Below, in pieces: positions 36,344-44,986 of a stretch of 64,000 nucleotides of DNA. The stretch is taken from contig CABUKU010000008.1 in assembly GCA_902492205.1 (NCBI GenBank), forward strand, positions 1 through 64,000. The letters run 5' to 3'. The notes below the pieces were generated by a model. That model worked only from the letters and a program-made list of their open reading frames with translations, searched no databases and was not told where the DNA came from. This DNA comes from an uncultured Bacteroides sp. (GTDB lineage: Bacteria > Bacteroidota > Bacteroidia > Bacteroidales > Bacteroidaceae). A program made the translations under genes and the position numbers. Position 1 is the stretch's first letter. Each line of letters starts with the position of its first letter.

Positions 36344-37582
36344 ATGATGGATCTATACTTAATAACTTTCGCATCCGAACTTCATAAACAAGCATCCGTT
36401 CACAAATCACATGAAACGTTGCTTAGTGAGATTGAAAAATACTTCACCGTGCATATTGTTAATCACAAAGATATTGGAACATTGAGCAATGATGATTTTA
36501 AACTTGTCTTCATTGCTACGGGAGGAACGGAAAGACTGTTTGTGCAACATTTCGAATCCCTGCCCCATCCGGTAATGCTCTTGACGGATGGTTTACAAAA
36601 TTCACTTGCCGCTGCACTCGAAATATCTTCATGGGTGAGAAGCAAAGGAATGAAAGCACAAATCATCCACGGAGAAATACAGAATGTGATCCTTCAAATA
36701 TTGGCATACCACAGTAACTTCAAATCACAATGGGAGATACGCGGGAAAAGGATCGGAGTACTGGGAACTCCTTCTTCATGGTTAATTGCCAGCAACGTAG
36801 ACTATTTACTAGCCAAACGCCGTTGGGGAGTAGAATTTATAGATGTTCAACTCAAAGACATCATAGCGCAATACGATGAAATAACGGATGACGAAGTGGG
36901 CAGACAAAGTGTTGAGTTTGCATCACGTGCTCTTGCCTGCCGGGAAGCAACTCCCGAAGATCTGATAAAGGCAATGCGTCTTTACAAAGCAGTTCGCAAC
37001 ATCTGTAAACGGGAAAAGCTGGATGCCATTACTTTAAGCTGCTTTGCCCTTATCAGTCAAACCGGAACAACCGGATGCCTCACTTTGTCTTTATTAAATG
37101 ATGACGGTATCCTTGCCGGATGTGAAGGCGACTTACAATCCATCTTCACCCTGCTTGCAGTAAAAACAGTAACCGGACAAACCGGATTTATGGCAAACCC
37201 GTCTTTAATAAATGAAAAGAATAATGAACTGATGCTTGCCCACTGCACCATTGGAACTAAACTTACCGAGCAATTCATTATCCGCAACCACTTTGAAAGC
37301 GACAGCGGAGTTGCAATTCAAGGAATACTTCCTGCAGGAGACGTAACAATAGTTAAATGTTCCGGTGAATGCCTTGACGAGTACTTCGTTTCATCCGGTT
37401 CGCTTACGGAAAATACAAACTACGTAAATGCCTGCCGCACCCAAGTAAGAGTCAAACTGAACTCTCCGGTAGACTACTTCCTCCGCAATCCGTTAGGCAA
37501 TCATCACATCCTGATTCAAGGAAATTATGAGAAAGAACTGAATAGTTTCTTTGCCAGCAACTCATGTAAAAGGACCGAATAA
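36344..37582 (+). CDS. L-fucose isomerase-like protein
   Basis: A 412-residue cytoplasmic protein with the overall plan of FucI/AraA-like isomerases: an N-terminal Rossmann-type domain (about 1-150, with the GVLGTPSSWLIAS segment) and a C-terminal domain with LDAITLSCFALISQTGTTGC, GCEGDLQSIFTLL and LAHCTIGTKL. The order Cys-Glu-Gly-Asp and the later His-Cys fit the metal-site region of this family, though the typical Glu/Asp/His set of FucI is not fully recognisable. It is shorter than FucI (about 590). Whether it isomerises a sugar is not established. No fucose genes are adjacent. Confidence 0.65.
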   Translation: MMDLYLITFASELHKQASVHKSHETLLSEIEKYFTVHIVNHKDIGTLSNDDFKLVFIATGGTERLFVQHFESLPHPVMLLTDGLQNSLAAALEISSWVRSKGMKAQIIHGEIQNVILQILAYHSNFKSQWEIRGKRIGVLGTPSSWLIASNVDYLLAKRRWGVEFIDVQLKDIIAQYDEITDDEVGRQSVEFASRALACREATPEDLIKAMRLYKAVRNICKREKLDAITLSCFALISQTGTTGCLTLSLLNDDGILAGCEGDLQSIFTLLAVKTVTGQTGFMANPSLINEKNNELMLAHCTIGTKLTEQFIIRNHFESDSGVAIQGILPAGDVTIVKCSGECLDEYFVSSGSLTENTNYVNACRTQVRVKLNSPVDYFLRNPLGNHHILIQGNYEKELNSFFASNSCKRTE

Positions 37583-37620
37583 TTTTTGATTCTATCTTTC
37601 GAGGTAAACGTATTAATATG

Positions 37621-37628
37621 TATATTTG
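37621..37628 (+). promoter_or_regulatory. -7 box of the DUF4494 gene
   Basis: TATATTTG matches TAnnTTTG and ends 35 bp before the ATG at 37664. It lies inside a longer reading frame that begins at 37586, and so argues for the later start. Confidence 0.6.
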
Positions 37629-37663
37629 CCTCAATTTATAAACTTAAGAAAGGAACAATTATT

Positions 37664-38143
37664 ATGATGCATACATGGTTTGAGTGCAAAATCCGTTACG
37701 AAAAGATGATGGAGAACGGAATGAATAAAAAGGTTACAGAACCTTATTTAGTTGATGCACTTAGCTTTACCGAAGCAGAAGCAAGAATCATTGAAGAAAT
37801 CACTCCATTTATTTCAGGAGAGTTTACCGTATCGGACATTAAACGTGCCAACTACAGCGAACTGTTTGCAAGCGAAGAAGAAAGTGCCGACCGTTGGTTC
37901 AAGTGCAAACTCGCTTTCATTACTTTGGATGAAAAGAGCGGGGCTGAAAAGAAAACATCCACCCAAGTACTTGTACAGGCTGCCGACCTTCGTGATGCAG
38001 TAAAGAAACTAGATGAAGGAATGAAAGGAACAATGGCAGACTATATCATCGCTTCCGTTTCCGAAACACAGATTATGGATGTTTATCCTTATGAAGCAGA
38101 ACCGGATGTGAAACCTGAATTTCCTGAGGCAGCAAAACAATAA
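37664..38143 (+). CDS. DUF4494 protein
   Basis: 159 residues from the ATG at 37664 (a second ATG follows directly at 37667). MHTWFECKIRYEKMMENG and the compact alpha/beta sequence that follows match DUF4494, a short, conserved protein family of Bacteroidota with no known role. It has no signal peptide. It precedes the YggS gene by 73 bp with a simple repeat between them. Confidence 0.8.
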   Translation: MMHTWFECKIRYEKMMENGMNKKVTEPYLVDALSFTEAEARIIEEITPFISGEFTVSDIKRANYSELFASEEESADRWFKCKLAFITLDEKSGAEKKTSTQVLVQAADLRDAVKKLDEGMKGTMADYIIASVSETQIMDVYPYEAEPDVKPEFPEAAKQ

Positions 38144-38145
38144 TC

Positions 38146-38210
38146 CTAAGTGATTAGTGTTAAGTGATTAGTGATTAATGCTAATCACTAACCACTAATC
38201 GCTAAACACT
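38146..38210. repeat. Simple TTAGTGA-type repeat with inverted half
   Basis: The words GTGATTAGTG and AAGTGATTAGTG repeat from about 38148 to 38178, then the complementary form (TAATCACTAACCACTAATCGC) follows to about 38210, so the two halves can pair in a long imperfect hairpin of about 25-30 bp. The same GTGATTAGTG word occurs before the MFS gene at 25411-25440. Confidence 0.7.
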
Positions 38211-38216
38211 AAAGAA

Positions 38217-38885
38217 ATGGGTATAAAAAGCAATTTACTAAATGTTCTTTCTGAGTTACCGAAGCAAACGCATCTGGTAGCAGTCTCCAAGTTTCATCCG
38301 AATGAGGCGATCATGGAAGCATACGAAGCCGGCCAGCGGATATTCGGAGAAAGTAAAGTGCAGGAAATGACTCAGAAATATGAATCGTTGCCCAAGGATA
38401 TTGAATGGCACTTTATTGGTCATTTACAGACAAACAAAATAAAGTACATGGTTCCTTATGTAACTTTGATTCACGGAATTGACAGTTATAAACTGCTTGC
38501 CGAAGTAAACAAACAAGCTGCCAAAGTAAACCGGATTATTCCCTGCCTGTTGCAAATGCACATAGCACAAGAAGAAACCAAGTTTGGTTTCAGCTTTGAA
38601 GAATGCAAAGAAATGTTGGCTGCCGGCGAATGGAAAGAACTCCGCAATATCCGCATCAGTGGTTTAATGGGAATGGCAACAAACACGGATTCCACCGAAC
38701 AAATAGATAAAGAATTTCGTTCTTTAAACACGTTCTTTAAAGAGATAAAGCAGATTTATTTCCCGGAAGAGCCTACGTTTAAAGAATTATCAATGGGAAT
38801 GTCTCACGACTATCATCAGGCTATCGACGAAGGAAGTACATTAGTCCGTGTGGGAAGTAAGATATTTGGTGAAAGAAACTATTAA
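38217..38885 (+). CDS. YggS/PROSC-family PLP-binding protein
   Basis: A 222-residue single-domain PLP protein that keeps PLP and amino-acid pools in balance. The Schiff-base lysine is Lys25 in LVAVSKFHP; RIFGESKVQEM, WHFIGHLQTNK and LSMGMSHDYHQAI are the family signatures. It uses a strand-initial Met directly after the repeat hairpin. It is 11 bp before the dihydroorotate-dehydrogenase-like gene. Full length. Confidence 0.93.
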   Translation: MGIKSNLLNVLSELPKQTHLVAVSKFHPNEAIMEAYEAGQRIFGESKVQEMTQKYESLPKDIEWHFIGHLQTNKIKYMVPYVTLIHGIDSYKLLAEVNKQAAKVNRIIPCLLQMHIAQEETKFGFSFEECKEMLAAGEWKELRNIRISGLMGMATNTDSTEQIDKEFRSLNTFFKEIKQIYFPEEPTFKELSMGMSHDYHQAIDEGSTLVRVGSKIFGERNY

Positions 38886-38896
38886 AACCGACCGTT

Positions 38897-39874
38897 ATGA
38901 GCGATTTAAGAACGACATTTGCAGGATTAAAATTAAATAATCCTATCATTATCAGTAGCTCCGGCTTGACTAACAGTGCGGAGAAAGTAAAGAAACTTGA
39001 AGTTGCCGGTGCAGGTGCAGTGGTACTCAAATCTCTTTTTGAAGAACAAATCATGCTTCAGACAGAGCAGATGGAAGATGCAACTTATCTGCCCGAAGGA
39101 ACAGAATACATTGCCAACTATGTACGTGCACACAATCTTGCAGAATATCTCAAACTGATTGAAGACTGCAAACGTGTGTGTCAAATTCCTGTTATTGCCA
39201 GTATCAACTGTTACAGCAATGACGAATGGGCAGACTTTGCCAAGAAAATAGAACTTGCAGGAGCCGATGCCATCGAACTAAACATCCTTTCCGTGCAAGT
39301 TGGTCTTAACCGTGTTTTTGGAGAATTCGAACAACGTCACATCGACATCCTCCAACACGTAAAGAAGAACGTCAATATTCCTGTCATCATGAAGTTGGGT
39401 AACAACCTGACCGCACCGGTAGCTTTAATCAACCAGTTATATGCCAACGGAGCAGCAGGCGTTGTTTTATTCAACCGCTTCTATCAACCGGACATCAATA
39501 TTGAAAAGATGGAATATACCTCAGGAGATGTATTCAGCACCCCTTCCGACCTATCCACCTCCTTGCGTTGGATTGGAATCAGTTCGGCAGCCGTAGATCA
39601 AATTGACTATGCGGCATCAGGTGGTGTACATGATGGTGAATCTGTTGTGAAAGCAATCCTTGCCGGAGCTTCTGCCGTCGAAGTATGCAGTTGCATCTAT
39701 CAAAGAGGTTCCCAATGGATTGAACCGATGAAAGCGTCTATCAGACAATGGATGATAAACAAAGGCTATAAAGAAATCAAACAGTTCAAAGGTTTGATGA
39801 ACGCCAACTCCGTTAAGGGGGTTAACAACTTTGAACGTACCCAATTCCTTAAGTACTTTACAAAGCACGAATAA
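38897..39874 (+). CDS. Dihydroorotate dehydrogenase-like flavoprotein
   Basis: 325 residues with the FMN-binding barrel of class 1 dihydroorotate dehydrogenases: LNNPIIISSSGLTNSAEKV near the start, ASINCYSNDEWADFA, ELNILSVQVG, VIMKLGNNLT and SGGVHDGESVVKAILAGASAVEVCS. The catalytic cysteine or serine loop is not clearly the one of true PyrD, and Bacteroides carry a separate pyrD, so this may act on another substrate. It ends in a good terminator. Confidence 0.85.
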   Translation: MSDLRTTFAGLKLNNPIIISSSGLTNSAEKVKKLEVAGAGAVVLKSLFEEQIMLQTEQMEDATYLPEGTEYIANYVRAHNLAEYLKLIEDCKRVCQIPVIASINCYSNDEWADFAKKIELAGADAIELNILSVQVGLNRVFGEFEQRHIDILQHVKKNVNIPVIMKLGNNLTAPVALINQLYANGAAGVVLFNRFYQPDINIEKMEYTSGDVFSTPSDLSTSLRWIGISSAAVDQIDYAASGGVHDGESVVKAILAGASAVEVCSCIYQRGSQWIEPMKASIRQWMINKGYKEIKQFKGLMNANSVKGVNNFERTQFLKYFTKHE

Positions 39875-39905
39875 GTGATAACTCCTATTTTATAAACATA
39901 AAGAA

Positions 39906-39938
39906 AGACTGCCTTAAACAACAAGGCGGTCTTTTTTA
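39906..39938 (+). terminator. Terminator after the flavoprotein gene
   Basis: A 10-bp stem (39906-39915 AGACTGCCTT with 39923-39932 AAGGCGGTCT, one G-T pair), a 7-nt loop, and a run of six T. Confidence 0.9.
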
Positions 39939-39962
39939 TTTATGCAGACGAATACTTCGTAG

Positions 39963-39994
39963 TACCCGGGTGTAAACTTGCTGACACCCGGGTG
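39963..39994. repeat. Two-unit 22-bp repeat with CCCGGG core
   Basis: ACCCGGGTG occurs at 39964 and again at 39986, 22 bp apart, and AAAC follows each after one base. The palindromic words can also pair as a 10-bp hairpin (39964-39973 with 39984-39993). There is no T-tract. It has the same period as the longer arrays but a different core. Confidence 0.6.
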
Positions 39995-40065
39995 AAAACA
40001 CAAATTCGTTTGCACCAATATGAAAGATTAAAGTATCTTTTAAAACAAAATTATAAGGGCTTTTA

Positions 40066-40096
40066 TTTGTTCCACAAATATAAAAGTATATATTTG
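40066..40096 (+). promoter_or_regulatory. Promoter of the acyl-CoA ligase gene
   Basis: TTTG (40066-40069) and TATATTTG (40089-40096) are 19 bp apart, a full match, 30 bp before the ATG at 40127. Confidence 0.8.
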
Positions 40097-40126
40097 CACA
40101 TTACTTAAACAAATGTGCAAAAAGGA

Positions 40127-41785
40127 ATGGAACAAAGTTTTATTGCTTACATTGAAGACAGCATCAAGAAAAATTGGGATTTGGATGCATTGACCGATTA
40201 TGACGGAGCAACTCTTCAGTATAAAGATGTAGCGAGAAAAATAGAAAAACTACATATCATTTTCGAAGGTAGCGGAGTTAAAAAAGGAGATAAGATAGCG
40301 ATCTGCGGACGAAACAGTTCACATTGGGGAGTAAGTTTCCTCGCTATTTTAACCTATGGTGCCGTAGCAGTACCAATTCTTCACGAGTTTAAATCCGATA
40401 ATATACACAACATTGTCAACCATTCGGAAGCACGATTGCTTTTAGTGGGTGACGTAGTATGGGAAAACCTTAATGAAGCGGCAATGCCTTTGCTGGAAGG
40501 CGTGGTGATGATGAATGACTTCTCGGTACTGGTATCACGGACAGAAAAACTAACTTATGCACGTGAGCACCTGAACGAACTGTTCGGACAAAAGTATCCG
40601 AAGAATTTCCGTACGGAACACATCAACTACCACAAAGACCAACCGGAAGAACTGGCTGTCATCAACTATACTTCGGGAACAACCAGCTATTCGAAAGGTG
40701 TTATGTTGCCTTATCGAAGCCTTTGGTCGAACACTAAGTTTGCCCATGAAGTATTGACACTTAATCCCGGTGACAAACTTGTTTCCATGCTGCCAATGGC
40801 TCACATGTATGGTTTGGCATTCGAGTTTCTTTATGAATTCTCGGTAGGCTGCCACATTTATTTCCTTACACGCATGCCAAGCCCGAAGATTATCTTCCAG
40901 GCATTCGCAGAAGTAAAGCCCAATCTTATTATAGCCGTTCCGCTTATTATTGAAAAGATTATCAAGAAAAGCGTATTGCCCAAGTTGGAAACTCCAACTA
41001 TGAAAATACTGATGAAAGTGCCTATCATTAATGATAAGATACGAGACAAGGTAAGAGAACAGATGATAAGCGGTTTCGGTGGAAACTTTGCAGCAGTCAT
41101 TGTCGGAGGGGCAGCTTTCAACCATGAAGTGGAAGACTTCCTCAAACAAATAGAATTCCCTTATACTGTGGGCTATGGTATGACGGAATGCGGACCTATT
41201 ATTACATACGTCGATTGGAAACGTTTCAAAGCAGGTTCGTGCGGAATAGCTGCTCCGAGAATGGAAGTAAAAATACTTTCTCCCGATCCTCAAAACATTG
41301 TCGGAGAAATTGTTTGCAAAGGTCCTAACGTTATGCTTGGCTATTACAAAAATGAAGAGGCCACAGCACAAGTCATTGACAAAGACGGATGGCTGCATAC
41401 AGGTGACCTCGGTATCATTGACGAAGAAGGTAATTTGTTTATCAAGGGACGCAGCAAGAATATGTTATTGGGGCCGTCAGGACAAAACATTTATCCGGAA
41501 GAGATAGAAGACAAACTAAACAATCTGCCTTATGTTGCCGAGTCTATCATCGTTCAGCAAAATGAAAAGTTGGTAGGACTTGTTTACCCCGATTTCGATG
41601 ATGCTTTTGCACATGGTTTAAACAATGACGATATTGAACGTGTCATGGAAGAGAACCGCATCACCTTGAATGCCGAACTTCCGGCTTACTCTCAAATAGC
41701 CAAAATGAAGATATATCCCGAAGAGTTCGAGAAAACTCCGAAGAAAAGTATCAAGCGTTTCTTGTATCAGGAAGCAAAAGGGTAA
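40127..41785 (+). CDS. AMP-forming long-chain acyl-CoA ligase
   Basis: A 552-residue adenylate-forming enzyme that activates fatty acids to acyl-CoA. The start is the ATG at 40127; a GTG four codons upstream is possible but unneeded. The AMP-binding loop is NYTSGTTSYSKGVMLP; other motifs are VGYGMTECGP, DGWLHTGDLGIIDEEG and the hinge KGRSKNMLLGPSGQNIYPEEIE; the C-terminal catalytic lysine lies in KTPKKSIKRF. Substrate length is not readable. Own promoter and terminator show that it is a single-gene unit. Confidence 0.92.
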   Translation: MEQSFIAYIEDSIKKNWDLDALTDYDGATLQYKDVARKIEKLHIIFEGSGVKKGDKIAICGRNSSHWGVSFLAILTYGAVAVPILHEFKSDNIHNIVNHSEARLLLVGDVVWENLNEAAMPLLEGVVMMNDFSVLVSRTEKLTYAREHLNELFGQKYPKNFRTEHINYHKDQPEELAVINYTSGTTSYSKGVMLPYRSLWSNTKFAHEVLTLNPGDKLVSMLPMAHMYGLAFEFLYEFSVGCHIYFLTRMPSPKIIFQAFAEVKPNLIIAVPLIIEKIIKKSVLPKLETPTMKILMKVPIINDKIRDKVREQMISGFGGNFAAVIVGGAAFNHEVEDFLKQIEFPYTVGYGMTECGPIITYVDWKRFKAGSCGIAAPRMEVKILSPDPQNIVGEIVCKGPNVMLGYYKNEEATAQVIDKDGWLHTGDLGIIDEEGNLFIKGRSKNMLLGPSGQNIYPEEIEDKLNNLPYVAESIIVQQNEKLVGLVYPDFDDAFAHGLNNDDIERVMEENRITLNAELPAYSQIAKMKIYPEEFEKTPKKSIKRFLYQEAKG

Positions 41786-41804
41786 TACTTATTACACCAT
41801 AGTG

Positions 41805-41831
41805 AAGGCGGATCTGTTCCGCCTTTTTTTA
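41805..41831 (+). terminator. Terminator after the acyl-CoA ligase gene
   Basis: An 8-bp stem (41805-41812 AAGGCGGA with 41818-41825 TCCGCCTT), a 5-nt loop and a run of T. Confidence 0.9.
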
Positions 41832-41939
41832 TGATTATGTGTTCCCTTTTTAAACCTTCTCCCATAAAATCTGTTTGTAATGTTAATCACCTCAACAAAA
41901 ATAAGTAATATTGCACACTAAATTCTAAATAAAACGGAC

Positions 41940-43349
41940 ATGAAGTTAAATACCCGATTCATTGCTATATCATTAGTGATTGCATTATTTTGTTCCTCAA
42001 CCCTGCAAGCCCAACCTTTCAAAAACGTAAAAAAGGGCAAAAAGAATATGCCGAACATATCTTTAAATATCAACTCTGCAACAAACGATTCACTAAAAAG
42101 GACTTATTTCAATCTGGGTTTATTAACCAACATTTACCAACTGAACGGCGTAGGCATAAACGTAATTTCGAGTGTGGTGAGAAACAATGTTTACGGTGCA
42201 CAGATATCCGGGCTTGCCAACATAGCAGGCAACAATCTTGACGGTGTGCAGATTTCAGGCATTACAAATGTAAACGGAAACAATTCAAACGGTGTTTCCA
42301 TATCCGGACTTGTCAACATTACCGGACAGAACATGGAAGGTACCGGCATCACAGGCGGTATCAATGTCATAGGGCGTAATGCCAATGGAGCCACTTTGGG
42401 AGGACTTATCAATATTATAGGTAAGAATGCCAACGGAATTGAGATAGGCGGACTTGCCAATATTATCGGAGAGAATACAAACGGAGTTGCTATCGGCGGA
42501 TTAATGAATATCAGTGGCAAAGACATGCAGGGAGCACAAATAAGTTCGTTGATAAACATCACCGGCGATTATACCAGAGGTCTGCAACTTTCCGCTCTTG
42601 CCAATGTGGGTGTGGATGTACATGGCGTTCAATTATCCGGTTTGAGCAATATTGCCGCTTCCGAGCTTCGCGGACTCCAATTAAGTGGTGCAGTGAATAC
42701 AGCTATCCATTCGAAAGGTGCTTTGCAAATTGCCCTTACCAATATCTGCCTGCAAGATATGCGCGGTGTACAATTAGGTATAGGAAACTATACTACGGAA
42801 ATGCGTGGAGCACAGATCGGTTTAATCAACCTCAGTGAAGGAGGCAAAGTTAAAGGAGTTCAAATAGGTTTGGTGAACCACAGCAAAGACAGTACTTCTG
42901 CCATTAAAATCGGTCTGGTGAACATTACTCCAAAAACACGTATCCAGATGATGGCTTTTGGCGGAAACATGACTAAGTTAAACCTTGCAGTCCGCTTTAT
43001 GAACCGCATGAGCTACACCATGCTCGGAGTAGGAACACATTATCTGGGAATGAACGACAAGTTTTCCGGTTCACTCTTTTATCGTGCGGGACTCTACATG
43101 CCGCTTATCAAAGAAAAGCTCCTGCTCAGTGGTGATTTAGGTTATGCACACATCGAAAACTTTGAAAACGAATCTTCCGAAGTGCCGGAACGAATGTATT
43201 CGCTTCAAGCAAGACTGAACCTTGAATACCACCCTATCAAAAAGTTCGGCATCTTTGCTTCAGGGGGATATGGAATCACCCGATACTATGACCGGAATAA
43301 GCTCTACGAAAAGAAACCAATCGTAGAATTCGGTATCATATTGTTTTAA
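41940..43349 (+). CDS. Secreted surface protein with about twelve 20-residue repeats (LA_2272 type)
   Basis: 469 residues with a signal peptide (about 1-24). From about residue 75 to 310 a repeat of about 19-20 residues occurs, of the kind 'NxxGxxIxGLxNIxGxN' (for example GGLINIIGKNANGIEIGGLANIIGEN). Such Gly/Asn/Ile repeats resemble the LA_2272 surface repeat and would fold as a short beta-helix. The last about 150 residues look like outer-membrane beta strands (SYTMLGVGTHYLG, FSGSLFYRAGLYMP, GIFASGGYGITRYYD). It sits 15 bp before the DUF3943 gene, probably co-transcribed. Function unknown. Confidence 0.7.
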   Translation: MKLNTRFIAISLVIALFCSSTLQAQPFKNVKKGKKNMPNISLNINSATNDSLKRTYFNLGLLTNIYQLNGVGINVISSVVRNNVYGAQISGLANIAGNNLDGVQISGITNVNGNNSNGVSISGLVNITGQNMEGTGITGGINVIGRNANGATLGGLINIIGKNANGIEIGGLANIIGENTNGVAIGGLMNISGKDMQGAQISSLINITGDYTRGLQLSALANVGVDVHGVQLSGLSNIAASELRGLQLSGAVNTAIHSKGALQIALTNICLQDMRGVQLGIGNYTTEMRGAQIGLINLSEGGKVKGVQIGLVNHSKDSTSAIKIGLVNITPKTRIQMMAFGGNMTKLNLAVRFMNRMSYTMLGVGTHYLGMNDKFSGSLFYRAGLYMPLIKEKLLLSGDLGYAHIENFENESSEVPERMYSLQARLNLEYHPIKKFGIFASGGYGITRYYDRNKLYEKKPIVEFGIILF

Positions 43350-43364
43350 TAAAGAGAATGATTT

Positions 43365-44828
43365 ATGAAACGGACTGTCTTATACCTCTTACTCACTCTT
43401 TCAGTATTGGGAACGGTGAATGCCAAACTTCCCGATTCTATTTATGTGTATAACGATAGTACCTACCACATAAAAAAACGTCCTTGGCGTGCAGCACTCG
43501 AAACATTTGGCTTAAACGTAGCTGTATGGGGGTTCGATCGCTTTGTGATGAACGAAGAGTTCGCCCATATCAGCATCAATACCATTAAAGACAATATAAA
43601 GAATGGCTTTGTGTGGGACAATGACCAGATGTCTACCAATCTTTTTGCTCATCCCTATCATGGAGGCTTGTATTTCAATACAGCCCGCAGCAACGGATTA
43701 AACTTTTGGGAGTCCATCCCCTACTCTTTCGGAGGAAGCCTTATGTGGGAGTTCTGTGGGGAAAGGGAACCACCTGCCATAAACGATTTGATAGCAACAA
43801 CATTCGGCGGAGTTGCACTGGGTGAAGTGACCAACCGCATTTCATTATTGGTACTTGATGATTCAAAAAGGGGATTCAACCGCTTCTGCCGTGAGTTTCT
43901 GGGAACACTCATTTCTCCCGTACGGGGATTCAACCGCCTTATCAGCGGAGAAATGTGGAAATACAGGGCATCACACTACAAATACCATGATTACGACCGC
44001 CTCCCGGTGAAATTCTCTATTGGATTAGGTGACAGATATATTGCCGATGACAATCATTTATTTTTCGGTGAGCACACAGTTTATGCAAAATTCAACATGA
44101 ACTATGGTGATGCATTTAATGAAGAAGAAAACAAACCGTATGACTACTTCTCACTGAATGCCACATTCAATTTTACAGGTAATCAACCTCTTATCAGTGA
44201 TGTGAATCTCACAGCCAAACTATGGGGAAAGAAACTCCGCACCACTACCGGAATGGAAATGATGTTCGGTGTATTCCAGCACTTTAATTATTTCGATTCC
44301 GAGGAAGTGATAGACGGTTCGGGAAAGATCCCCTATAAAATATCGGAAGCTGCCGCTTTCGGTCCGGGTATGATATTCAAATTCCCCACGGTAAACCATT
44401 ATGTAACTTTGGAGCAACGTATCTATGCATCGGGCATCTTGCTGGGTGGAAGCCTCACCGACTATTATAATGTGATAGACCGCAATTACAATATGGGAAG
44501 CGGATACAGCTTAAAGAACACTACTATCCTCGACTTTGGCAAATTCGGCAGTTTCACATTTAATCTGCAACAATATCAGATATTCACATGGAAAGGTTAT
44601 GAAAACAAGGATTTGACAAATGTAGATCCACTCTATATAAATGCACAGGGAGATAAAGGGAACATGCTTCTTGCAGTTGTCAATCCCATTATTCAAATCA
44701 ATTTGAATAAACATTTCCGTATTAACATGGAAGCATCTTATTATCTCCGCAGCACCCACTACTCTTACCATGAAGATGTAAACTTCCGTACGTTTGAAAC
44801 ACGTTTAGGTGTGAATTATGCTTTCTAA
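43365..44828 (+). CDS. DUF3943 outer-membrane protein
   Basis: 487 residues with a signal peptide (about 1-20). The DUF3943 domain (about 60-180) is recognised by FAHPYHGGLYFNTARSNGLNFWESIPYSF, the SLMWEFCGEREPPAINDLIATTFGG segment and RGFNRLISG. The remainder is beta-strand rich (FSIGLGDRYIAD, NATFNFTG, TFNLQQYQIF), ending in aromatic FRTFETRLGVNYAF, an outer-membrane barrel terminus. It shares an operon with the repeat protein upstream. No role is known for the family. Confidence 0.8.
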   Translation: MKRTVLYLLLTLSVLGTVNAKLPDSIYVYNDSTYHIKKRPWRAALETFGLNVAVWGFDRFVMNEEFAHISINTIKDNIKNGFVWDNDQMSTNLFAHPYHGGLYFNTARSNGLNFWESIPYSFGGSLMWEFCGEREPPAINDLIATTFGGVALGEVTNRISLLVLDDSKRGFNRFCREFLGTLISPVRGFNRLISGEMWKYRASHYKYHDYDRLPVKFSIGLGDRYIADDNHLFFGEHTVYAKFNMNYGDAFNEEENKPYDYFSLNATFNFTGNQPLISDVNLTAKLWGKKLRTTTGMEMMFGVFQHFNYFDSEEVIDGSGKIPYKISEAAAFGPGMIFKFPTVNHYVTLEQRIYASGILLGGSLTDYYNVIDRNYNMGSGYSLKNTTILDFGKFGSFTFNLQQYQIFTWKGYENKDLTNVDPLYINAQGDKGNMLLAVVNPIIQINLNKHFRINMEASYYLRSTHYSYHEDVNFRTFETRLGVNYAF

Positions 44829-44834
44829 AAAGCT

Positions 44835-44871
44835 ATAAGAGGCAATGCGGAGTATCCATATTGCCTCTTAT
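44835..44871. terminator. Hairpin between convergent DUF3943 and Crp/Fnr genes
   Basis: A 12-bp perfect stem (44835-44846 ATAAGAGGCAAT with 44860-44871) and 13-nt loop. It lacks a long T-tract but sits just past the DUF3943 stop codon, between convergent genes. Confidence 0.6.
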
Positions 44872-44929
44872 AATAACCTGAAAACTAAACCTTTATTACC
44901 TTACAAACAAACTATATCTATTGATGCTG

Positions 44930-44937
44930 CAAAGGTA
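44930..44937 (-). promoter_or_regulatory. Isolated leftward -7 box between convergent genes
   Basis: The plus strand reads CAAAGGTA, which is TACCTTTG on the minus strand, a full -7 match. No leftward gene follows; the next thing in that direction is the hairpin at 44835-44871 and the antisense strand of the DUF3943 gene. No -33 TTTG at normal distance, so it may be chance. Confidence 0.25.
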
Positions 44938-44986
44938 GAGGTTCCATTTCAATTATAAATTGATATATATCAAAAAATGAATCCGG

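Noticed and set aside
37586..37663. Longer N terminus of the DUF4494 protein
   Set aside because: The extension covers a -7 box at 37621-37628 and lacks family similarity; the later start at 37664 gives the usual N terminus.
40550..41398. 282-codon open frame on the minus strand
   Set aside because: It is the antisense shadow of the acyl-CoA ligase gene, which has its own promoter, terminator and clear family motifs; the shadow has a Cys/His-rich sequence without any family pattern.
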